Of a stretch of 64,000 nt of DNA, positions 1 to 7,705 are shown piece by piece. The translations under genes and the position numbers were made by a program. Source of the DNA: Enterocloster asparagiformis (lineage in GTDB: Bacteria; Bacillota; Clostridia; Lachnospirales; Lachnospiraceae). How positions within the stretch are numbered: the stretch's first letter is position 1; each line of letters starts with the position of its first letter. The stretch is taken from contig JAGZSY010000009.1 in assembly GCA_018380885.1 (NCBI GenBank), positions 100,370-164,369 on the forward strand, in the 5' to 3' direction. The notes under the pieces are model-generated. The model searched no databases. It was not told the origin of the DNA and saw nothing but the letters and a program-made list of their open reading frames with translations.

Positions 1-1
1 T

Positions 2-1702
2 GAGCGCGCCTATGCCGCCGGCGCCACGCAAAGCCGTGAGTGTGGGGGACGCGGGGAGGAGCTGGTTTCCTTTGCCCTGGATTTGCTGGGAAAAGCAAAG
101 AACATAAAGGACGCCGTACACCTTTTGCTGGCGCGCATCGGCAGAACCTATCATTTTGACCGGGTGTCGATCATCGAGGCGGACCGGGCGTTCCTGACCT
201 ACCGTTTTTCCTACCAGTGGGCGCGAAATAATGCGGATTTGCAGATGGGGGAGGATTTTTATGTCTCCGAGGAAGATTTTGAAATCTGCGCTGCCATGTA
301 CGATGAGGACGGCTTGGCGGACCACAACGTGAGGGAGGGAATTTCACATATCTCCTCCTGCCTGCACGCCGGCATCTGGGACTACGGCGAGTACGCCGGT
401 TCCATGAGCTTTGAGGTCGACCGTGAGAACTACCGCTGGTCAAAGGAGGAGCGAAAGCTGCTGAGAGAATTGGTGAAAATCGTGCCGTCGTTTATCATGA
501 AATCCAAGGCGGATGCGGTGAGCCAGGCGAAAACGGATTTTCTCTCCCGCATGTCCCATGAGATTCGCACCCCGATGAATGCGATCAGCGGCATGACCAC
601 CATTGCCAAATCCGTGCTGGATGACCGGGATAAGACGCTGGAATGCCTGGAGAAGATCGAAGCCTCCAACCGCTATCTGCTGGGCCTGATCAACGATATT
701 CTGGATATGTCGCGCATCGAGAGCGGGAAGCTGGAGCTCAATTATGAACCGGTAAACCTTTCGCAGCAGCTAAAAAGCCTGGAGTCCATGTTCCGCGTCC
801 AGGCGGCGCAAAAGCACCTGTCCCTGGTGTTCCAGAACGGCTACCGGGAGGGCAGGCTCCTTGAGGCGGACAGCTTAAGGCTCAATCAGGTGCTGGTCAA
901 TATCATCGGCAATGCCGTCAAATTCACCGACTACGGCGGCGTCACCGTGCTGGTTGAGGAGCTGGAGGCCAGCCCCAGGGCGGTGCTGCGGTTCTCTGTC
1001 TCAGATACCGGGATTGGCATAGATCCCTCAGCCGCAGAGCGCATCTTCAACGCGTTTGAGCAGGCGGGCACCGACACGGCCGCCCAGCGGGGCGGCACGG
1101 GGCTGGGATTGTCCATTTCCCGGCGGCTGGTCCAGATGATGGGCGGCACCCTGGAGGTGCGCAGCCAGGCCGGCGCTGGTTCCGAGTTTTCTTTTGTGCT
1201 GACGCTGGAATATGCGGACGGGGAGGAGGAGCCTGAGCAGGCCCGCGGGGAATCGGAACCTCTGGTGGACTTTCGGGGCCGCCGCGTCCTGCTGGCCGAG
1301 GACAATGAGATCAACAGGGAGATCGCCCAGACGATCCTGGAGATGTACGGCTTTGACGTGATCTGCGCAGCCGACGGCAGGGAAGCCCTGGAGCTGTTTT
1401 GCGCCGGGGAGCCGGGCCGGTTTGACGCGATCCTCATGGATATCCGCATGCCGGTCATGGACGGCCTGGAGTCTACCAGGCGGATTCGCACCAGCGGCCG
1501 GCCGGATGCCCGCAGCATTCCGATCATCGCCCTCACGGCCAACGCCTTTGACGAGGACACAAGGAAATCTATGGAAAGCGGAATGAACGGCCACTTATCC
1601 AAGCCCGTCCAGATCGACCGACTGCTGGAGCTGCTGGGCAAATGCCTGCGGCCGCAAAAGCGGGGCGGGAACCGGCCGCCTGACGGCAGCCGCGGCCGAT
1701 GA
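2..1702 (+). CDS. Hybrid sensor histidine kinase with receiver domain (5' end outside window)
   Basis: The reading frame is open to the first bases of the window, so the gene starts upstream; a TTG at 83 has no convincing ribosome binding site. The visible 566 residues show a GAF-like sensor (about residues 25-150), a HisKA phosphoacceptor with motif FLSRMSHEIRTPMNA (His codon 557-559), a HATPase with the N box NQVLVNIIGNAVKFT and glycine boxes DTGIGI and GGTGLGLSI, then a receiver with acidic pair LLAEDNEINRE, phosphoacceptor Asp in LMDIRMPVMDG and Lys in SKPV. It should autophosphorylate and pass phosphate to its own receiver. No HPt domain or transmembrane segment is visible; any upstream sensor is outside the window. 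A sigma-A-like promoter for the next gene lies just after the stop, so the two are probably separate units. Confidence 0.9.
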   Translation, partial: ERAYAAGATQSRECGGRGEELVSFALDLLGKAKNIKDAVHLLLARIGRTYHFDRVSIIEADRAFLTYRFSYQWARNNADLQMGEDFYVSEEDFEICAAMYDEDGLADHNVREGISHISSCLHAGIWDYGEYAGSMSFEVDRENYRWSKEERKLLRELVKIVPSFIMKSKADAVSQAKTDFLSRMSHEIRTPMNAISGMTTIAKSVLDDRDKTLECLEKIEASNRYLLGLINDILDMSRIESGKLELNYEPVNLSQQLKSLESMFRVQAAQKHLSLVFQNGYREGRLLEADSLRLNQVLVNIIGNAVKFTDYGGVTVLVEELEASPRAVLRFSVSDTGIGIDPSAAERIFNAFEQAGTDTAAQRGGTGLGLSISRRLVQMMGGTLEVRSQAGAGSEFSFVLTLEYADGEEEPEQARGESEPLVDFRGRRVLLAEDNEINREIAQTILEMYGFDVICAADGREALELFCAGEPGRFDAILMDIRMPVMDGLESTRRIRTSGRPDARSIPIIALTANAFDEDTRKSMESGMNGHLSKPVQIDRLLELLGKCLRPQKRGGNRPPDGSRGR

Positions 1703-1738
1703 GGCCATATGGGCCCGCTACGGGACGGGGGAGGTAAA

Positions 1739-1777
1739 ATGATCAGACATTGCACTTTTAGTGTCCCCGGACTATAA
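1739..1777 (+). other. Possible 12-codon ORF with strong ribosome binding site
   Basis: GGGGGAGGT at 1727-1735 is followed by ATG at 1739 and a 12-residue frame that ends at a TAA lying inside the -10 box of the promoter at 1750-1778. It may be a chance match or the residue of a longer gene. There is no similarity that I recognise. Confidence 0.15.
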
Positions 1778-1778
1778 T
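1750..1778 (+). promoter_or_regulatory. Sigma-A-type promoter for the diguanylate cyclase
   Basis: TTGCAC at 1750-1755, a 17-bp spacer and a consensus TATAAT at 1773-1778. The start codon is 48 bp after the -10 box. Confidence 0.7.
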
Positions 1779-1825
1779 AAAACAAATCAGTTTGAAGCGG
1801 TGCAAGGGGAGAGGACGGAAGCCTG

Positions 1826-3748
1826 ATGAAAAAATATGTGATACTGAAAACCAATCTATTTGTCTGCATGGTCATTATAATTGGTTTTATCATAACCTCG
1901 CTGATCAGCTACCACTCAAATCAGGGGTTGTTTCAGCGGGAGACTGAAAATGTGTCGGGGCTGACCTCCGAGGGAATCTGTCACAGGATCGATACCATTT
2001 TTGCCAAACCCATCAATGTATCGCTGACCATGGCCAACGACAGCCTGCTGAAGGACTTCCTGGCCGGGGAGGAGGAGAACCAGGGAAACCGGGGATTTAT
2101 CAAAACCATGCAGGATTACCTTCTCGCATATAAAGAGAAGTACGGCTACGACTCCGTATTCCTGGTTTCCACAAAGACCAACCGCTATTATACGTTCAAC
2201 GGAGTGGATCGGACGCTGTTCCCGGATAATCCTGAAAATGTATGGTATTTCACCCAGCTGGATTCCCCGCTGGAGTATTCGCTGAACATCGACAACGACG
2301 AGGTGGCGACAGCCGACAACGATATCACGATTTTTATCAACTGTAAAATAAGGGACGCCTCGGGCGAGCTTTTGGGAATTGTGGGCGTGGGCTTTCGCGT
2401 CAACTACATACAGGCGATTTTCCGGGAATATGAAGAAAAGTACAAAATAAAGGCATATCTGACGGATCAGGACGGAACCATCCAAATCTCCACGGACCGG
2501 ACCGGCTATGAGCGGCAGGAGCTGTTCGCCGGGTCCGCGTACCCGCAGCTGAAGGATGAGACGCTGGGATATGAGGAGGGAACGCGTTCCTTCTGGTATG
2601 GGGACCAGGGCAGGAAAGGATATCTGGTCAGCCAGTATATCCCCAATCTGGACTGGTATCTGATTGTGGAAAACGATATCACCGCGGCGCAGGCCAGGCT
2701 GCGGCAGGAGCTTCTGATCGGGATTGTGGTGATCATCCTGGTAATCCTGGCTGTGCTGGTCACGATCACGAACATTATCCGCAAATACAACCGGCAGATC
2801 GTCAGGCTGACCATGGAGGAGGAAGAAAAGCATCGCATCATCTTCCGCCAGGAGACGGAAAAAATCTATGAAAATATCTATGAGGTGGACATCACCCACA
2901 ACCGCGCGGCCAGCGAGGAGACGGAGGCGTATTTTAAAAGCCTGGGTGTGCCGGAGGATACGCCCTTTGACAAGGCGCTGTCCATCATCGCCGAGAAGCA
3001 GATCAAAGAGGAGTTCCGCCAGAGCTATATCAGCACGTTCTCCCCGGAAAACATTTTGAGCGCATATGAGAGGGGGCAGGAGAGCCTGCGCTGCGATTTT
3101 ATGATATCCAACGACGGCGGGGAGAGCTATTACTGGATGCGCATAACGGCGCGGATCTTTTTCTGGGATGAGGACAAATCCGTGCGCATATTTGTGTACC
3201 GTCAGAATGTGAGCGAGGAGAAAAACCGGGAAAAGGGGCTTTTGGAGAAGATGGAGCAGGATTCCTTAACCGGCCTTTACAACAAAGCGTCCACCCAGTA
3301 CCACATCCAGAATGCCCTGATGAAGGGCGCTGGGAATTCCTACGCCTTTCTGATTCTGGACATCGACAATTTTAAACAGGTCAACGACAACTGCGGCCAT
3401 GATTTTGGCGACAAGGTGATTGCCGATTTCGCCCGGCGGCTGAGGGCCCAGTTCCGGCAGGATGACATCGTGGGCCGCATCGGGGGCGACGAGTTCGTTG
3501 TGTTCGTCCAGTCGGTTTCCCGCGAATGGCTGGCCTGCAAAATTCAGAGTCTGGTTCAGAATCTGCACTATGAATTTGCCGATGACACCAAGAAATGGGA
3601 GATTTCCGCCAGCCTCGGGGCCGCCCTTGCCCCGGAGGACGGGACAACATTTGAGGAGCTCTACCGCAACGCGGACGGCGCCCTCTACGACATCAAGCAG
3701 AAGGGTAAAAACGGGTATACATTTTTTCAGGGCGGCGCAGGCGGTTGA
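1826..3748 (+). CDS. Membrane diguanylate cyclase: CACHE-type sensor, PAS-like and GGDEF domains
   Basis: This 640-residue protein should make cyclic di-GMP from two GTP. It has a transmembrane segment at about residues 7-27, an extracytoplasmic CACHE-like sensor to about 285, a second transmembrane helix at about 290-312, a PAS-like region (about 340-460), then a GGDEF domain. The active-site motif is RIGGDEF, the metal and base region is LDIDNFKQVND, and an inhibitory I-site RQDD sits five residues before GGDEF, so product feedback is expected. The start ATG follows GGAAG. Its own promoter lies at 1750-1778. The ligand of the sensor is unknown. The next gene is a pilin-like protein, and cyclic di-GMP commonly controls type IV pili, but a link here is inference. 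Confidence 0.9.
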   Translation: MKKYVILKTNLFVCMVIIIGFIITSLISYHSNQGLFQRETENVSGLTSEGICHRIDTIFAKPINVSLTMANDSLLKDFLAGEEENQGNRGFIKTMQDYLLAYKEKYGYDSVFLVSTKTNRYYTFNGVDRTLFPDNPENVWYFTQLDSPLEYSLNIDNDEVATADNDITIFINCKIRDASGELLGIVGVGFRVNYIQAIFREYEEKYKIKAYLTDQDGTIQISTDRTGYERQELFAGSAYPQLKDETLGYEEGTRSFWYGDQGRKGYLVSQYIPNLDWYLIVENDITAAQARLRQELLIGIVVIILVILAVLVTITNIIRKYNRQIVRLTMEEEEKHRIIFRQETEKIYENIYEVDITHNRAASEETEAYFKSLGVPEDTPFDKALSIIAEKQIKEEFRQSYISTFSPENILSAYERGQESLRCDFMISNDGGESYYWMRITARIFFWDEDKSVRIFVYRQNVSEEKNREKGLLEKMEQDSLTGLYNKASTQYHIQNALMKGAGNSYAFLILDIDNFKQVNDNCGHDFGDKVIADFARRLRAQFRQDDIVGRIGGDEFVVFVQSVSREWLACKIQSLVQNLHYEFADDTKKWEISASLGAALAPEDGTTFEELYRNADGALYDIKQKGKNGYTFFQGGAGG

Positions 3749-3821
3749 AGTTCCTGACGCCGGGTTCTTGAAGGCGGAGGTAAAATATGGTATGATTACA
3801 GGATGTATGATTTAGAAATTT

Positions 3822-4646
3822 ATGATTACGGGGATCAATCGGATGATGGGACAGAGTGGGAACAAAGGCGAACAGGGCTTTACATTGGCAGAACTGTTGG
3901 TGGTGGTGGCGATTATCGCCGTGCTGGTGGCTATTTCCGTACCGATTTTTATGAAGAAAATGGACCGCACAAAGAGCACGGTATGCGAGGCGAACCGCAA
4001 AATCCTGCTCAGGGAGATGCTTCTCACACAGATGGAGGACGATGGCTTTACCCAGACGGATGCCGAAGCGATTCTGGCGAAATCGGACGCGTACTGTCCG
4101 GCCGGCGGGAACTACACGGTGACCTGGGACGAATCCTATATAAAGGTCAGCTGTGATCTGCACGGAGCTTCCGTGGGCGGAGCGCAGGAGGACCGGAATA
4201 CAAAGGTGACGGATCAATTTATCGATGATTACCGGAGCTTTACCATACAGTACCTAAAGGACAACCCCCACAAGAGCAACGACGATATCCGAAAAGCGTT
4301 TCTCGAAAAATATAACGGGAAATGGCCTACCCTGACCACAAACGGCAAATCCTATTCCATCCAGCCGTTTTACCAGGGGAGCGACAGGACCAAGCCGGTG
4401 GAGAAATGCGTGTGGCTGTTTGCCAGGACGGACGAAAGCTCCTCCGCGGGGTGGAGCGTGCCCTATGTCTATAACGTGGTGGACAACAAGTGGTACGGGG
4501 CCACCAAATGGGACGGCACGCCGGGAGGCTCCGCCAACATATCTTACAGCGACATCGACAGCCTCGACGAGGCGATCCGCAACGGCACGCATAAAAATGG
4601 GAAGAAGCAGTGGGTTGAGGTGAAGGATTATAAGGAATCTGAATAA
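3822..4646 (+). CDS. Type IV pilin-like / pseudopilin protein
   Basis: The N terminus has a prepilin signature: KGEQGFTLAELLVVVAIIA, with Gly/Phe cleavage site and Glu at mature position 5, followed by a hydrophobic helix. The remaining 230 residues are hydrophilic, with pairs of Cys (VCEA, YCPAG, SCDLH) and no domain I recognise. Two starts are possible, ATG at 3822 and ATG at 3843; neither has a good ribosome binding site, while a better one (AAGGCGGAGG, 3771-3780) leads only into very short frames. No prepilin peptidase, assembly ATPase or platform gene is in the window, so it is an orphan here. It could serve as a minor pilin, a competence-type pseudopilin or a surface protein processed by a peptidase encoded elsewhere. 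Confidence 0.8.
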   Translation: MITGINRMMGQSGNKGEQGFTLAELLVVVAIIAVLVAISVPIFMKKMDRTKSTVCEANRKILLREMLLTQMEDDGFTQTDAEAILAKSDAYCPAGGNYTVTWDESYIKVSCDLHGASVGGAQEDRNTKVTDQFIDDYRSFTIQYLKDNPHKSNDDIRKAFLEKYNGKWPTLTTNGKSYSIQPFYQGSDRTKPVEKCVWLFARTDESSSAGWSVPYVYNVVDNKWYGATKWDGTPGGSANISYSDIDSLDEAIRNGTHKNGKKQWVEVKDYKESE

Positions 4647-4670
4647 TCATTATTTTGTCTACACTACGAG

Positions 4671-4703
4671 AGCGGCCCGCCGGGATATCCCCGGCGGGCC
4701 GCT
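4671..4703. terminator. Shared terminator hairpin between convergent genes
   Basis: A perfect 14-bp stem, 4671-4684 with 4690-4703, and a 5-base loop lie between the convergent pilin-like and transporter genes. There is no proper T-run on either side, so strength is uncertain. Confidence 0.6.
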
Positions 4704-4712
4704 GCTTCAATA

Positions 4713-6128
4713 TCAGTTGAACAAACCGCGGATTACGGTAAAGATCCCGGCCGATTCCAGGAACAGAACGGCCATCATCACCGGCGTCACATAGCGGATC
4801 ATGAACGCATACATTTTCTTGCGCTTAAACACATTTCCGTTCACCTCCATCTCCTCGTCGATCCAGGCGGGCCCTATGATCCAGCCCACAAAGATGCAGG
4901 TCAGCAGGGAGATAAAGGGCATCAGGAAGCTGTTGCTGATGTAGTCCATCAGATCCAGAAGCTGAGCGGTCTGCCCGTTGGGCAGCGGCAGCTCAAAGTA
5001 GAAGATATTATAGCCCATACAGATCACAGCGGCGGCCGCGGCGAACAGCAGGCCGATGATCAGGCTCATCCTTTGCCTGGATACGTGGAACATCTCCATG
5101 CAGTTGGCGACCAGGGTTTCCATAATGGAGATGCAGGAGGTCAGGGCAGCAAAGGCCACCATGACGAAAAACACCAGACCGATCAGGGAACCGGCCTTTC
5201 CCATGGCGTCGAATACCTTGGGCAGGGATACGAACATCAGGCTGGGGCCCGAGGCCATGCCCTCGGTGCCGGAAAACACGAACACCGCGGGAATTATCAT
5301 CATTCCGGCCAGGAAGGCCACGCCGGTGTCGAAAAATTCAATCTGGCTCAGGGACTTGTTGAGATTGACGTCTTTCTTAACGTAGGAGCCGTAGGTGATC
5401 ATGATGCCCATGGAAACGCTCAGGGAAAAGAACAGCTGGCTCATGGCATCTAACAGAATCGCCAGAAAGCGCTTGCCCGTGATGCCGTCCAGATTCGGAA
5501 CAATGTATACGCCCAGCCCCTGGAGACCAGTGCGGGTGACGCCGTTCCCATCCGTGTATTTCAGGGTGAGCGAGAAAAGCGCGATGCCCACGATCATAAA
5601 AATCAGTCCGGGCATGATGATTTTGGAAAACTTCTCAATCCCTTTCTCCACGCCGCGGTATACAATGAAAGCCGTGGCGGCCAGGAAAATCAGCATGAAG
5701 AAGATGGGCGACGCCTTGGAGGTGATAAAGGAGGTAAAGTAGCCGTCCCGGGCAGCGTCCTTGCCCCCGGCCGTCACGTAGGTGACGATGTATTTTGTGA
5801 CCCAGCCGCCGATCACGGAATAGTAGGTCATGATCAGCGCCGGCACCAGAAAGGTCAGATACCCCAGGAAGTTCCACTTCCGATTGATCACGCCGAAGGC
5901 CTTCAGCGCGTTCTGCTTTGTCTTTCTCCCGATGGCCACGTCCGTGGTCAGAAGGGTGAAGCCGAAGGTCAGCACCAGCAGGAGATAGACGATGAGAAAC
6001 AGGCCGCCGCCGTCCTTGGCCGCCAGATAGGGAAAGCGCCATATATTGCCTACGCCCACGGCGCTGCCGGCCGCCGACAGGACAAATCCGATTGATCCGC
6101 TGAAACTGCTTTTCTTTTTGGTATCCAT
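4713..6128 (-). CDS. Sodium-dependent transporter, NSS/SNF family
   Basis: A protein of 471 residues of the neurotransmitter:sodium symporter family, which moves amino acids or related amines into the cell with sodium. The TM1 signature GSAVGVGNIWRFPYLA carries the conserved substrate and sodium region; about 11-12 hydrophobic segments follow. The start chosen is ATG at 6128 (MDTKKKSS) because GGGGGAT lies a few bases before it on the minus strand; an ATG seven codons upstream (6149) has no such site. It is divergent from an XRE regulator at 6359, with a 10-bp-arm palindrome in the shared 230-bp region, so that regulator may control it. The substrate cannot be told from the sequence. Confidence 0.9.
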   Translation of the reverse strand: MDTKKKSSFSGSIGFVLSAAGSAVGVGNIWRFPYLAAKDGGGLFLIVYLLLVLTFGFTLLTTDVAIGRKTKQNALKAFGVINRKWNFLGYLTFLVPALIMTYYSVIGGWVTKYIVTYVTAGGKDAARDGYFTSFITSKASPIFFMLIFLAATAFIVYRGVEKGIEKFSKIIMPGLIFMIVGIALFSLTLKYTDGNGVTRTGLQGLGVYIVPNLDGITGKRFLAILLDAMSQLFFSLSVSMGIMITYGSYVKKDVNLNKSLSQIEFFDTGVAFLAGMMIIPAVFVFSGTEGMASGPSLMFVSLPKVFDAMGKAGSLIGLVFFVMVAFAALTSCISIMETLVANCMEMFHVSRQRMSLIIGLLFAAAAAVICMGYNIFYFELPLPNGQTAQLLDLMDYISNSFLMPFISLLTCIFVGWIIGPAWIDEEMEVNGNVFKRKKMYAFMIRYVTPVMMAVLFLESAGIFTVIRGLFN

Positions 6129-6236
6129 AAAAATCCCCCGTTTTTTCATATGCTGTCAGGCTTACGCCAAAGGCGAAAACCTCAAATAGTTTAACAGAAA
6201 CGCGCCATAAATCAAATGGCCAATAGTTTCACTAAA

Positions 6237-6261
6237 ATAAACTTTTCTGCAAAAAGTTTAT
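6237..6261. promoter_or_regulatory. Palindromic operator candidate
   Basis: ATAAACTTTT (6237-6246) and AAAAGTTTAT (6252-6261) form a perfect 10-bp inverted repeat with a 5-bp spacer, midway between the divergent NSS transporter and XRE regulator genes. Related AGTTT words occur nearby at about 6187 and 6224. It suits a dimeric HTH protein, most simply the neighbouring XRE regulator. Confidence 0.5.
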
Positions 6262-6358
6262 TCACAGTAGATTATTTCCCGCAGATCGTGTATGATAGGG
6301 AATTGATGGAATTAACAGTGGGGGAGAGTATATTTTAAAGAAACTTTCAGGAGGATTT

Positions 6359-7087
6359 ATGAGCAAGGTAAACCAACATATCGGCGGGCGGATCCGCATG
6401 TACCGGAAAACCAGGGGTATGACCCTGCAGCAGCTGGCGGACCTGATCCACAAGAGCCGGGCCAGCGTCAGCAAATATGAAAACGGGGAGATTACGCTGG
6501 ATGTGGAGACCCTGTTTGAGATCGCCCAGGCGCTGATGGTCAGCCCCAGCCAGCTGATGGACCTGCGTCCGCCCGTGCAGGGAAGCGCTGAAAAGCCGCT
6601 GAACCAATCCGCCACCAGCCCGTTTTTCCAGGCCAGGCGGCTCTACTTTTATTTTTATGACGGGCGCTACAAGCGGCTGAAGGATGGGATTATCGATATC
6701 TATGAGCGGGAAAACGCGCCGGGAAGCTATGAAGCCACCCTGTCCATCAGCGCCGTGACGCCCACGGGCAGGAGCAGCGAAATCTACTACACGGGAAAGG
6801 TGGTCTACAGCGACATGCTGATCCGATTTTCCTTTGTCAACCAGTGCAACGCCCTGGAGGAGGATTTGCTCTACATCTTTAATCCCCTGGAAATCCGCGA
6901 TTCCACGGACGGGCTGCTGTGCGGAATCTCCAGCGCCGACCTGATGCCCTGCGCCTTCAAGTGCCTGGTGACCCTGACGCCCCAGGAACACACGGAGTCC
7001 TTTAAACAGCAGCTTCTGATCACGAAAAAGGAGCTGCAGAAGTGGCAGAAGCTGAATATGCTGATTGTGGATAACAGAGGGTTGTAG
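6359..7087 (+). CDS. XRE-family transcriptional regulator with C-terminal sensory domain
   Basis: Residues 6-62 form a helix-turn-helix of the XRE type (GMTLQQLADLIHKSRASVS then KYENGEITLDVETL). The remaining 180 residues are a globular domain I do not recognise, rich in aromatic residues, possibly for ligand binding. The ATG follows AGGAGG at a good distance. It is divergent from the NSS transporter, and the region between holds a palindrome; control of the transporter and of itself is the natural guess. The gene ends inside a terminator hairpin. Confidence 0.85.
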   Translation: MSKVNQHIGGRIRMYRKTRGMTLQQLADLIHKSRASVSKYENGEITLDVETLFEIAQALMVSPSQLMDLRPPVQGSAEKPLNQSATSPFFQARRLYFYFYDGRYKRLKDGIIDIYERENAPGSYEATLSISAVTPTGRSSEIYYTGKVVYSDMLIRFSFVNQCNALEEDLLYIFNPLEIRDSTDGLLCGISSADLMPCAFKCLVTLTPQEHTESFKQQLLITKKELQKWQKLNMLIVDNRGL

Positions 7088-7100
7088 GCCCTCTGTTTTT
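7073..7100 (+). terminator. Intrinsic terminator overlapping the regulator's stop codon
   Basis: AACAGAGGG (7073-7081) pairs with CCCTCTGTT (7089-7097), followed by T's to 7100. The stop codon TAG is in the loop. Confidence 0.85.
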
Positions 7101-7143
7101 AGATGACAGGAAACCCCTTCTGTAATACCGGCGCTCCCGCAGC

Positions 7144-7428
7144 TCAAAAGGCCTGCTTTTTGATCTCGCGCCGAAAGGTTCTGCTCTTGGGATACGGCGC
7201 CTTTTCGTCGGTCAGCCCCACCAGGTAATCGATTGAAACATCAAACAGGCTGGCCAGACGGATCAGCTGGCGGCTGGAAAAGTCGTATTCCCCGGATTCC
7301 AGATGGCTGTAGTTGCGCTGGCTCATCCCCAGAATCCTGGCCAAATCCGCCTGCCGGAAGCCCCTGTCTTTGCGCAGCTCTGCGATGCGCTCAAAATTTT
7401 TAATCCATTTAGTCGTTGGTTGTTCCAT
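7144..7428 (-). CDS. Small XRE-family HTH regulator
   Basis: A 94-residue protein with a single HTH domain: FRQADLARILGMSQRNYS followed by HLESGEYDFSSRQL and a typical IDYLVGLTD end. The start at 7428 (MEQPTTK) is preferred because AGGATAAG precedes it; an upstream in-frame ATG at 7464 would add 12 residues without a good site. It converges with the preceding regulator and diverges from the region before the LRR gene. The target is unknown. Confidence 0.85.
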   Translation of the reverse strand: MEQPTTKWIKNFERIAELRKDRGFRQADLARILGMSQRNYSHLESGEYDFSSRQLIRLASLFDVSIDYLVGLTDEKAPYPKSRTFRREIKKQAF

Positions 7429-7464
7429 ACTTATCCTGCCCTTTTTTGAAACAGTATAAAACAA

Positions 7465-7705
7465 AAACAGGAGACGTTATGATTTTAGCCCAGTATAGGC
7501 TATGCGGAGGGGCGATATTTCATACACAGGCGGACCGGTCCGCCGGCCCCGACGCCCGCGCGGCCGGCCTTTTACCTGAACAATCCGTTGGTATTATCGG
7601 ACGGATATGGTAAAATAGACATATCATTTCCCGGAAATACCGGAACAGCCACAGTAAAAAGCCGCCGGGCTTGTGAAGCGGCGGCTACGGAAAGGGCGGT
7701 AGTGC
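7465..7705. other. Intergenic region with palindromes and hairpins
   Basis: This 241-bp stretch holds a perfect 16-bp palindrome (7529-7544), a GC-rich hairpin GCCGGCC (7542-7548) with GGCCGGC (7562-7568) followed by TTTT, and a third hairpin (AGCCGCC at 7660-7666 with GGCGGCT at 7680-7686). A 44-codon frame with AGGAG and ATG at 7479 runs through the first two structures to 7613; it resembles nothing I know and is more likely untranslated leader or decayed sequence. Confidence 0.4.

Noticed and set aside
931..1893. Long minus-strand open frame (320 codons) opposite the histidine kinase
   Set aside because: It is antisense to clear kinase domains, has low-complexity Ser/Pro/Arg content typical of GC-rich antisense frames, and no ribosome binding site.
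3822..4646. Complete type IV pilus or competence system
   Set aside because: Only one pilin-like gene is present; no ATPase, platform protein or prepilin peptidase in the window.
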